NCBI GenBank assembly: GCA_009785655.1
Contig: WQVW01000078.1
Span: 1 to 7,325, forward strand
Length of the DNA stretch: 7,325 nucleotides
Source of the DNA: Oscillospiraceae bacterium
GTDB lineage: Bacteria > Bacillota > Clostridia > Oscillospirales > Oscillospiraceae
Reading direction: 5' to 3'
The position numbers and the translations under genes were made by a program. Positions 1-6,145 of the stretch are shown here, piece after piece. Numbering within the stretch: the first letter of the stretch is position 1; every line of letters begins with the position of its first letter. The notes beneath the pieces were generated by a model. That model had not been told where the DNA came from, ran no database searches, and saw only the letters and a program-made list of their open reading frames with translations.

Positions 1-959
1 CTGTCAGCGCAACGATCCATCAGATTTCCCATCGCGGCCATGACGGTTTTCACTTGTGCAAGATCTGTCACGGACATGGTTAGGTTTTCCGTTGTGCCGC
101 TGCCGTAAAAGGCCATATAGCTGTCGGCAATTGCGCGGCCGAGTTCTGCCCCGTCCATGCAGGGGTTATCGTTTAAAACCCCAAGAAAATTATAATCCCA
201 GCCGTCGCCCGGTTCAAGGTCTTGCGAGGCGATAAAATACCGTGCGTACCGGGAAGACACCACGGCCATTTCCACCGTTGCCATCAAGCACGCGTCAAAG
301 CCGATGAATTCCAAATGATCACGGCTCAATCCCGCTTTGTGCATCGCGTAATCCATTTCAAGCAGCGTCAGGTGGCTGTCATTGAAAATCTCATCATGCC
401 CGAATCCGGCGATTGAACCGCCGCCGTGATCCCAGAAAATCAGGCCGAATTGCGTTGCCGGGAACGCTTGCAGTGTAAAGCGTATAAAGCCGGACAGCGT
501 ACCCGCATCGCCCATGCTGCGAAGACCGACGTTTGCGATACGCTCCAGTCCATCGCGTTCCAGCCGCCATATAACGCAGTCGTCGGCGGGGATTTCCTGC
601 GTCCGCCAGCGATGCGTCCCGCCGGTGAAGATGATGACGTTAAAAAGCGCAGTATCAACGCCGGAGGACAGCATTTCCAGAATGTCCTTAGTCGCCTCGC
701 CGCCGTCTGTTTCCAGGTCAGAGCCGTTTAAGTATATCATGATTGTATAGGCTTTCGGTGCGTGAACTCCGGCGGTCTTGACAGCTGATTCAACATCCCA
801 GGGCGTGTATTGCACAGTGCTGAAGTCCAGCAGTTCAAAGTCCCGCGTGAACTCAACGCGCGCACGATCCATCGGCGGAGACGTCCTGACCCGCGCGGTG
901 CATCCATTTGCGGCAAAAATAGCACCGACGCAGAGTAATAGAATAATTTTTCTAAGCAT
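1..959 (-). CDS. Clostripain-family (C11) cysteine peptidase, predicted lipoprotein, 3'-truncated by window edge
   Basis: The first 319 codons are visible; the frame is still open at the window edge, so the C-terminus is missing. The N-terminus is a short lipoprotein signal peptide: K/R at residues 3-4, a hydrophobic run at 5-18, and a lipobox-like ANGC with Cys20 as the probable lipidated residue. This predicts export and anchoring on the outer face of the membrane. The C11 fold follows: a first strand YTIMIYLNGSDLE (71-83), then IFWDHGGG (174-181) with catalytic His178, then GFDACLM (220-226) with nucleophile Cys224. Asp222, two residues before the Cys, is at the position that in characterised C11 enzymes lines the S1 pocket and gives Arg/Lys preference, so cleavage after basic residues is inferred. 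The ATG at 959 is chosen because AGGAG lies 9 nt upstream and the signal peptide starts there; the ATG at 963 meets a stop after three codons. It is divergent from murI. Substrate unknown. Confidence 0.9.
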   Translation of the reverse strand, partial: MLRKIILLLCVGAIFAANGCTARVRTSPPMDRARVEFTRDFELLDFSTVQYTPWDVESAVKTAGVHAPKAYTIMIYLNGSDLETDGGEATKDILEMLSSGVDTALFNVIIFTGGTHRWRTQEIPADDCVIWRLERDGLERIANVGLRSMGDAGTLSGFIRFTLQAFPATQFGLIFWDHGGGSIAGFGHDEIFNDSHLTLLEMDYAMHKAGLSRDHLEFIGFDACLMATVEMAVVSSRYARYFIASQDLEPGDGWDYNFLGVLNDNPCMDGAELGRAIADSYMAFYGSGTTENLTMSVTDLAQVKTVMAAMGNLMDRCAD

Positions 960-1008
960 ACATGCGATCTCCTCTCGAAATCATATAGACTGCATGTAGT
1001 ATAACCGC

Positions 1009-1036
1009 AATATAAAATCCATCATTCACAATTCAA
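1009..1036 (-). promoter_or_regulatory. Candidate sigma-A-type promoter for the C11 peptidase gene
   Basis: Read on the minus strand, TTGAAT (1036-1031, four of six to TTGACA) is followed after 16 nt by TATATT (1014-1009, five of six to TATAAT). Initiation would fall near 1002 and give a leader of roughly 40 nt before the ATG at 959. This is a pattern match in AT-rich DNA; a second -10-like TATACT lies slightly downstream, so the exact hexamers are uncertain. Confidence 0.35.
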
Positions 1037-1075
1037 AATTTGGCAATAAATTCGGCGCGGACAGCATATTTGCAC

Positions 1076-1104
1076 TTGTATTATTTACGATTATGGCATA
1101 TTAT
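1076..1104 (+). promoter_or_regulatory. Candidate sigma-A-type promoter for murI
   Basis: TTGTAT (1076-1081, a weak -35 with only TTG matching) is followed after 17 nt by TATTAT (1099-1104, five of six to TATAAT). Transcription would start near 1111, leaving a leader of about 24 nt that contains the AAAGGGG ribosome-binding site at 1121-1127. If this is right, the in-frame ATG at 1093 lies upstream of the transcript and cannot be the start. Confidence 0.3.
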
Positions 1105-1120
1105 ATTAGGATATGTGACG

Positions 1121-1127
1121 AAAGGGG
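1121..1127 (+). promoter_or_regulatory. Ribosome-binding site that fixes the murI start
   Basis: AAAGGGG lies 7 nt before the ATG at 1135. There is no comparable purine-rich site before the in-frame ATG at 1093, which sits in AT-rich promoter-like sequence. This supports the shorter, 269-residue MurI. Confidence 0.6.
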
Positions 1128-1134
1128 TTCTCAT

Positions 1135-1944
1135 ATGAATGCAAGACCTATTGGGGTCTTTGATTCCGGACTTGGCGGGCTTACCACGGTGAAAAAACTC
1201 TCTGAATTTCTGCCGGGCGAGGATATTATATACTTAGGTGATACTGGCAGAGTGCCTTATGGCTCGCGTTCAAAGGAAACGATAATCAGATACGCTTCGC
1301 AAGACGCTGAGTTTCTTGCGGGATTTGACATAAAGGCGATGGTTATCGCCTGTAACACGGCGTGTACATCTGCGTTCGATGTGTTGGATCGTTCTTATGA
1401 CATGCCTGTGTACGAGGTTGTCAGTGCCCCCGCGCGAACGGCCGCGTTGAGTACAAAGAATGGGAAAATCGGCGTGATCGGAACGAATGCAACCATACGC
1501 AGCGGCGCTTATGAAGCGGCTATAAAAAGCGTAAATCCTGATCTTGAAGTCTTTTCTGCGGCTTGTCCGCTTTTTGTGCCCCTGGTCGAAAACGGCAGAT
1601 ACGGAGCGGAAGATATCGCGGCATTGGCCATTGCGGAGGATTATCTGTTGCCGTTGCGCGAAAAAGGCATTGATACGTTGATCCTTGGGTGCACGCATTA
1701 TCCGCTGCTGCGCGGCGTGATAGCAAAGATCATGGGTTCTGATGTGATGCTTGTGGATTCCGGGGCAGAGACGGCGCGGCTGGTTGCCGGGGATCTTTCA
1801 GGCAGAGACATGCTCTCCCAAAATCCGGGGCGCGGGAATGTCAGATATTTCGTGACAGACAGTGCAGACGGGTTTGCGACGCTTGCTTCACGATTCCTGG
1901 AATCCAATGTGTGCGGATTGGTTGAACAGATAACGCTTGAGTAG
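1135..1944 (+). CDS. murI: Glutamate racemase
   Basis: This cytoplasmic, cofactor-independent enzyme interconverts L- and D-glutamate and supplies D-Glu for the second position of the peptidoglycan stem peptide. The 269-residue product has the family signatures in order: IGVFDSGLGG (6-15) with Asp10/Ser11, YLGDTGRVPYG (33-43), VIACNTA (70-76) with catalytic Cys73, ACPLFVPLVE (143-152), and LGCTHYPLL (184-192) with catalytic Cys186 and His188. The two cysteines are the acid/base pair of the aspartate/glutamate racemase family. Length and motif spacing are normal and the frame is intact. The start at 1135 is preferred over the in-frame ATG at 1093 because of the AAAGGGG site and because family members begin only a few residues before the IGVFDSG strand. 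It is followed after 42 nt by the DUF1934 gene on the same strand with no terminator-like hairpin between them, so co-transcription is likely. Confidence 0.96.
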   Translation: MNARPIGVFDSGLGGLTTVKKLSEFLPGEDIIYLGDTGRVPYGSRSKETIIRYASQDAEFLAGFDIKAMVIACNTACTSAFDVLDRSYDMPVYEVVSAPARTAALSTKNGKIGVIGTNATIRSGAYEAAIKSVNPDLEVFSAACPLFVPLVENGRYGAEDIAALAIAEDYLLPLREKGIDTLILGCTHYPLLRGVIAKIMGSDVMLVDSGAETARLVAGDLSGRDMLSQNPGRGNVRYFVTDSADGFATLASRFLESNVCGLVEQITLE

Positions 1945-1986
1945 TTTATACATAGATTAACGAATACTGAGAATAGGTGACAAAGT

Positions 1987-2406
1987 ATGAAAAAAGTGAT
2001 GATTTCAATTAAGGGCACCCACGCAGCCCCGGATGAGGATTCAGATGGGTTTGAGTTGATGACCGATGGTGAATATAACAGAGAGAACGGAGTATCCACG
2101 TTCAGCTACGTTGAAAGTGAGCTGACCGGTTACGATGGATTATTGACAACTTTTGATGTAGAGCCAGAGCGCGTGGTTTTGCGACGAGGCGGCGGAGTCA
2201 ACGGAGACATGATTTTCGCGGAGAACCAAAAGCACCATTTTTTGTTCGACACGCCGTTCGGTGCGGTGACGATGGGCATAGATACGCACAGCATCAAAAA
2301 CAACATGTGCGACGATGGCGGGAGTCTTGAGATACGGTATGACATCGAGGTGGACAACGTGGCAGTCAGCCGCAATCTGTTTAAAATCAATATTAGCAGC
2401 CAGTGA
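1987..2406 (+). CDS. DUF1934 (YwiB-like) small beta-barrel protein
   Basis: This 139-residue soluble protein has no signal peptide or membrane segment. The pattern is typical of DUF1934/YwiB proteins: an N-terminal strand KKVMISIKGTH, a loop with acidic residues, then alternating strands including VSTFSYVESELTGYDG (36-51), RVVLRRGG (62-69) and FDTPFGAVTMGI (87-98), ending in a paired-strand segment GSLEIRYDIEVDN (112-124). The family folds as a small calycin-like beta barrel. No biochemical role is established that I know of, and no catalytic residues can be proposed. The start is supported by AGGTGA at 1975-1980, 6 nt before the ATG. It lies between murI and argS; in Bacillus subtilis ywiB is likewise next to argS, so the linkage appears to be old. 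Family assignment is by recognition of sequence character and context. Confidence 0.8.
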   Translation: MKKVMISIKGTHAAPDEDSDGFELMTDGEYNRENGVSTFSYVESELTGYDGLLTTFDVEPERVVLRRGGGVNGDMIFAENQKHHFLFDTPFGAVTMGIDTHSIKNNMCDDGGSLEIRYDIEVDNVAVSRNLFKINISSQ

Positions 2407-2422
2407 ATACGTTCAAAAATTC

Positions 2423-2490
2423 GTAGGGGCGGCCTTTGGCCGTCCACTAAAATACAACAATCCCAACGGGCGGTAGATTGCCGCCCCTAC
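2423..2490. repeat. 68-bp double-hairpin intergenic repeat element (REP/MITE-like)
   Basis: Perfect 11-bp terminal inverted repeats, GTAGGGGCGGC (2423-2433) and GCCGCCCCTAC (2480-2490), bound the element. Each end also forms its own hairpin: 2427-2434 pairs with 2438-2445 around a TTT loop (one G-U), and 2468-2473 pairs with 2481-2486 around a 7-nt loop. The element can therefore fold as two short stems or as one long stem closed by the termini. It is strikingly GC-rich at its ends compared with the flanking AT-rich DNA. Short elements with GTAGGGGCG termini are, from memory, dispersed between genes in many Clostridia genomes; that it is multicopy here is inference. It encodes nothing and fills most of the 100-nt gap between the DUF1934 gene and argS. 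Confidence 0.7.
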
Positions 2491-2506
2491 ATACAGGGGG
2501 GTAACC

Positions 2507-4204
2507 ATGATAGACAAAGCTAAAAAACAGATAGATGAACTGATCAATAACGCCTATAAGAAAGCGCAATCGGCAGGGGAGCTGCCCGGCGGAGAGGATC
2601 TTTCCGGTGCGGTGGAAATTCCGCGCGACACATCCCACGGTGACTACGCATCCACCCACGCAATGGCGGCGGCGAAGGCGTTGCGGTTGCCGCCGCGCAA
2701 AATCGCTGAGACGCTCTGCGAACATATTGATCTTGATGGGAGCTTCTTTACCTCATTTTCAATCGCGGGGCCGGGATATATCAACTTTGTCTTGTCCGAC
2801 AAATGGTATGGCGAAGTTATACGCGAGGTTGAAACAAAGGGCGGCGATTACGGCACCGTTGATATCGGGCAAGGCCAACGTGTGATGGTTGAGTTCGTCT
2901 CGGCAAATCCGACGGGTCCCATGACCATCGGCAACGCCCGGGGCGGCGTGCTGGGTGATACGCTGTCGGCAATACTCGAACGTGCCGGATACAATGTCTG
3001 GCGCGAGTTTTTGGTCAATGACGCGGGCAATCAGATAGACATATTCGGCCGGTCGATCAATGCCCGGTATATGCAGCTGATTGTTGGTGAAGATACTTTC
3101 CCGTTCCCTGAGGACGGCTATCACGGCGACGATATCCGTGCACTCGCACAGATGATCTGGGACGCGGAAGGGGACAAGCTGCGTGATCTGCCGGAAGATG
3201 AACGTTTGCAGAAATTCACGGAGTTCGGATTGCCGCACAACATCGCGCTGATGAAAACGCATCTTGAACGGTACAGAATCCGTTTCGACCAATGGTTTCT
3301 TGAAAGCAGCATACACAAGAACGGCTATATCGATCAGACCATCAAACTGCTGGAGCAGGGCGGGCTGACCTACGAGAAAGACGGTGCGCTGTGGTTGAAG
3401 AACATTGAACTCGGTGCAGATAAAGACGAGGTGTTGCGCAAATCAAACGGGTTCTACACATACTATGCCGTCGATATCGCATACCATCGGGAGAAGCTTG
3501 ATCGCGGTTTCGACAAGGCCATTGACATCTGGGGCGCTGACCATCACGGTCACGTGATCCGATTAAAAGCGACGATGACCTCGCCGCAACTCTGTGCGGC
3601 TTTCGGTATTGATGGTGAAAAGTATCACTTCCTGATTATGCAGATGGTGCGCTTAACACGGGATGGGGAAACGATCAAAGTCTCCAAGCGCACGGGCAAG
3701 GCACTTACATTGAACGATTTGCTGGATGAAATTCCGGTTGACGCGTGCAGATTCTTCTTCAACGCCCGGCCGGATACGCATCTGGAGTTCGATCTCGGCC
3801 TCGCCGTCCGGCAGGACAGTGAAAATCCGGTATATTACGTCCAATACGCCCATGCGCGCATCTGCAGCTTGATCGCCGCATTGGCCGCCGAGGGGCGCGC
3901 TGTGTCAAACTGCGCCGATATTGATACCGGGATTCTCTCTCACGAATCGGAGATAGACCTTATCAAGCAGATTGCGCTATTACCGGAAGAGATAACGATA
4001 GCGGCCCGCGATTACGACCCGTCGCGGATAAACAAATACGTGGTTGAACTCGCCGCCCGGTTTCACAGATTTTACACCGTCTGCCGAATAAAAGGCGAGG
4101 CGCAGGAAATTTTGTTGGCGCGATTGAAACTTGCCGACACCACGCGGGCGGTGATTAAAAATTGCCTGGATCTGTTGGGTGTGACGGCACCAGAGAAGAT
4201 GTAA
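2507..4204 (+). CDS. argS: Arginyl-tRNA synthetase (class I)
   Basis: This cytoplasmic enzyme charges tRNA-Arg with arginine using ATP. The 565-residue product is full length. Order of parts: an N-terminal Add1-type domain (about 20-100, with HGDYAST at 44-50); the Rossmann catalytic domain opening with FVSANPTGPM (130-139); the HIGH-equivalent TIGN (140-143); WGADHHGHVIRLKA (342-355); the KMSKS-equivalent KVSKR (391-395); and the DALR anticodon-binding helix bundle (about 440-565), starting near VYYVQYAHAR and ending LLGVTAPEKM, a typical ArgRS C-terminus. The unusual point is TIGN in place of HxGH/HxGN, discussed under findings. The ATG at 2507 has a GGGGGG run ending 5 nt upstream, immediately after the intergenic repeat. 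No T-box leader is seen. It is followed by a strong terminator shared with the convergent gene. Confidence 0.97.
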   Translation: MIDKAKKQIDELINNAYKKAQSAGELPGGEDLSGAVEIPRDTSHGDYASTHAMAAAKALRLPPRKIAETLCEHIDLDGSFFTSFSIAGPGYINFVLSDKWYGEVIREVETKGGDYGTVDIGQGQRVMVEFVSANPTGPMTIGNARGGVLGDTLSAILERAGYNVWREFLVNDAGNQIDIFGRSINARYMQLIVGEDTFPFPEDGYHGDDIRALAQMIWDAEGDKLRDLPEDERLQKFTEFGLPHNIALMKTHLERYRIRFDQWFLESSIHKNGYIDQTIKLLEQGGLTYEKDGALWLKNIELGADKDEVLRKSNGFYTYYAVDIAYHREKLDRGFDKAIDIWGADHHGHVIRLKATMTSPQLCAAFGIDGEKYHFLIMQMVRLTRDGETIKVSKRTGKALTLNDLLDEIPVDACRFFFNARPDTHLEFDLGLAVRQDSENPVYYVQYAHARICSLIAALAAEGRAVSNCADIDTGILSHESEIDLIKQIALLPEEITIAARDYDPSRINKYVVELAARFHRFYTVCRIKGEAQEILLARLKLADTTRAVIKNCLDLLGVTAPEKM

Positions 4205-4210
4205 TCATGC

Positions 4211-4255
4211 AATAAAATAATCCGGACGCGAAACTCGCGTCCGGATTATTTTATT
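4211..4255. terminator. Bidirectional intrinsic terminator, perfect 21-bp stem
   Basis: The 21-nt arm at 4211-4231 is exactly the reverse complement of 4235-4255, with a 3-nt AAC loop. The centre of the stem is GC-rich (TCCGGACGCGA) and both outer ends are A/T-rich (AATAAAATAAT), so each strand ends in a U-rich tract after the GC core. It lies 6 nt after the argS stop codon and can also end transcription of the convergent SGNH/CE4 gene, whose stop codon (4253-4251) is inside the stem. Confidence 0.93.
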
Positions 4256-6071
4256 GTTGAATGAGTTCAATCAGCGCATCCGTGCTCATGTGGTCTGGAA
4301 TTGTGAATCGGCGCAGTGACAAAAGAGACTGCGGCAGACCTTTAATGACCGTATTGTTCCCCCAGCGCGTACCCAGTGTGACCCTGACACCCATCGATTG
4401 CAGCACCGCTTGACTGCGCGTGTCATATATCCCATGCGGGAAAGCCACCGCGAACACCGCTTCGCCGAGCGCGGCGTAAATCGCGTTTTTTATCCGCATA
4501 TGATCGTCACGGAGAATAGCGATGTATTCGGCCTCATTCTCATCGTCCCACATCAGGATATTCTCCCGCGCGCGGCCTGTTTCAAACGGTGCCCACTGGT
4601 GCATGTCATAGCTGTGACTTTGTATCGACATAACGCCAGCCATCGTGAGGGCTTGGTCATAGCAGAACTTAGGTATCGTGGGGTGATCTGTATCCCCATA
4701 GTAGCTTGTGCCGACGGCAGAGCCGATCACAAACGACGTGGCCGTCATTCCGAACTGCTGCAGGATGGGGAACGCGTATTGATACACGCTTAAATATCCG
4801 TCATCAAACGTGATGACGACAGGCTGTGTCGGCAATGGCGTGCCATAGTCCACAAACTCGACAAGCTGCCGCAGGGTTATCGCGGTGAATCCGTTTTCGT
4901 ACAGCGCGCGCATATGCGCATAAAACGTTTCCTGTGTCACGTCCATGTCGCTTAAAACATTGTCGGTGATGTGATGATACATCAGAATCGGGATCTCCGC
5001 CGTGTACAGCGCGGGGTCTGTTGCCGTGACGTCAAACAGACCGGAGACATGCTCCAGCACGTTTTCGCTTGTGACGAACACGCCGAAGTTTTCGGGGATA
5101 TACGCCCGCGCATCCCTGAACACGCGGGAGAGTGCCATGGTACCGACATCGGTGCGGAAATGCGTGGCGTCATAGAAATACCGCGGCTCAAAACTCACGG
5201 AGCTGATTGAAAAATCCCAGAATTCGACCACGTCAGCAAGTCTGACGAAGAAATCTGTGACCTCGTGATCGTAAAACCGGGTAAAATGCTCATGATACAC
5301 CGGCGCGAAAATCACCAGAAAATTCACGTCTGCCGCGGCTGCCATATCGCGGATTGATTTAATACTGTTTATCGCGTTGTCCATTTCCCACATCACGCGG
5401 CGGCCGGGTGGATAGTTGGCGAACACCGGATATGCCTCCAGATACGCCTCCATGCACCCGATAGGTTCTGCGGCGCGGGCGCGCTTATCATAAGCACCTG
5501 TCGTCATGTCGAACACATTGAACGGCTGCGGCAGATAGGTTCGGTTAAAGAAACTCCTGATTTTCGTGATTGAATACTGCGGATTCATAATCAGGTATCG
5601 CCCATAGAATGACAGCCGGGATCCTCCGGCGGCGTTTACGTGCATATTCATCGACAACCGGCAGGACTCGGTATTGAAATATATCGCGTGGTCGATATAT
5701 ATGCTCAACACAAGATTGTCAACAGTGAAGTTGTCGATCAGATACTGCACGGTCTGCTCGACATCCAGCATATCGGCACCATACATAAACATGTTGAAGA
5801 AATTTGCGTCAAAATGCGCGTTCAACATATCGACTGGGAACGCACTGGCACCGGAAGCACCGATGATAAACGAATCGAACCGCTCGTGATTCCGGTCGAT
5901 ATACGCAACCTTTGCCACGCGCGGATTTTGTGTCACGTTATATGAATACCAGTCGAATATAGGGTCACCAAACACGCCAAATGGATCAACTAGCGCGTTG
6001 AACAACGCCAGGCACCCCAGTAGCAGGGCAATCGAACATATGAAAGTAATCAGCCATTTTTTTGAATTCAT
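4251..6071 (-). CDS. Membrane-anchored SGNH acyltransferase-like / NodB (CE4) polysaccharide deacetylase fusion
   Basis: This 606-residue protein starts with a short basic stretch and one membrane segment (about 6-28), so the rest should lie outside the membrane. Residues about 60-330 look like an SGNH/DltD-AlgJ-AlgX-type domain: block I FIIGASGAS (68-76) with candidate nucleophile Ser73, and near its end YDATHF (300-305), a DxxH motif with Asp301 and His304. Residues about 360-590 form a CE4 deacetylase: PILMYHHI (361-368), TFDDGY (421-426) with Asp423 as likely base and Asp424 as metal ligand, HSYDMH (486-491) with metal ligands His486 and His491, and FPHGIYD (544-550) in the place of the usual YPYG. 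The five-residue His spacing resembles PgaB/IcaB rather than the classical HxxxH group. The start at 6071 follows GGAGG by 4 nt; an in-frame TTG at 6116 would add 15 residues and spoil the N-terminus. It follows the MBOAT gene by 74 nt. Inferred role: O-acylation and N-deacetylation of an extracellular glycan. Confidence 0.88.
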   Translation of the reverse strand: MNSKKWLITFICSIALLLGCLALFNALVDPFGVFGDPIFDWYSYNVTQNPRVAKVAYIDRNHERFDSFIIGASGASAFPVDMLNAHFDANFFNMFMYGADMLDVEQTVQYLIDNFTVDNLVLSIYIDHAIYFNTESCRLSMNMHVNAAGGSRLSFYGRYLIMNPQYSITKIRSFFNRTYLPQPFNVFDMTTGAYDKRARAAEPIGCMEAYLEAYPVFANYPPGRRVMWEMDNAINSIKSIRDMAAAADVNFLVIFAPVYHEHFTRFYDHEVTDFFVRLADVVEFWDFSISSVSFEPRYFYDATHFRTDVGTMALSRVFRDARAYIPENFGVFVTSENVLEHVSGLFDVTATDPALYTAEIPILMYHHITDNVLSDMDVTQETFYAHMRALYENGFTAITLRQLVEFVDYGTPLPTQPVVITFDDGYLSVYQYAFPILQQFGMTATSFVIGSAVGTSYYGDTDHPTIPKFCYDQALTMAGVMSIQSHSYDMHQWAPFETGRARENILMWDDENEAEYIAILRDDHMRIKNAIYAALGEAVFAVAFPHGIYDTRSQAVLQSMGVRVTLGTRWGNNTVIKGLPQSLLSLRRFTIPDHMSTDALIELIQQ

Positions 6072-6075
6072 TTTG

Positions 6076-6080
6076 CCTCC
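6076..6080 (-). promoter_or_regulatory. Ribosome-binding site that fixes the SGNH/CE4 start
   Basis: On the minus strand GGAGG (6080-6076) precedes the ATG at 6071 with a short 4-nt spacer. No such site precedes the upstream in-frame TTG at 6116, which lies inside T-rich spacer DNA. Starting at 6071 places the basic residues and membrane helix at the extreme N-terminus. Confidence 0.6.
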
Positions 6081-6085
6081 GGCGG

Positions 6086-6111
6086 CCAAACTTTTCTGTA
6101 AAAAAGTTTGG
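6086..6111. repeat. Inverted repeat in the MBOAT to SGNH/CE4 spacer
   Basis: CCAAACTTTT (6086-6095) and AAAAGTTTGG (6102-6111) are perfect 10-bp complements around a 6-nt loop. The hairpin sits in the 74-nt spacer, ending just before the GGAGG site. No U-tract follows it in the minus direction, so it is not a good terminator; it could be an mRNA stability or translation-coupling element, or a remnant of a dispersed repeat. A further AAAGTTTTTTG just upstream on the minus strand could compete for pairing. Confidence 0.55.
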
Positions 6112-6145
6112 AACAAAAAACTTTACGGTACTTCGCGTCTGCTTA

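Noticed and set aside
426..750. Short overlapping plus-strand open frames at the left of the window
   Set aside because: They lie opposite the C11 peptidase, whose catalytic motifs identify the coding strand.
1093..1134. Extended murI start at the ATG at 1093, adding 14 residues
   Set aside because: No ribosome-binding site precedes it, it overlaps a candidate promoter, and family members begin close to the IGVFDSG strand; AAAGGGG points to 1135.
2423..2445. Intrinsic terminator after the DUF1934 gene
   Set aside because: The hairpin at 2427-2445 is not followed by a U-tract, so read-through into argS is more likely.
2407..2506. T-box or other amino-acid riboswitch before argS
   Set aside because: The 100-nt gap is too short, lacks a specifier stem and T-box core, and is filled by an inverted-repeat element; the GGGGGGTAACC stretch resembles a T-box core only superficially.
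2759..3316. Minus-strand open frame of 185 codons inside argS
   Set aside because: Antisense to a full-length conserved gene, with no recognisable domain; a shadow of argS codon use.
6072..6116. TTG start at 6116 for the SGNH/CE4 protein, adding 15 residues
   Set aside because: It lies in T-rich hairpin DNA with no Shine-Dalgarno sequence and would move the membrane anchor away from the N-terminus; GGAGG marks 6071.
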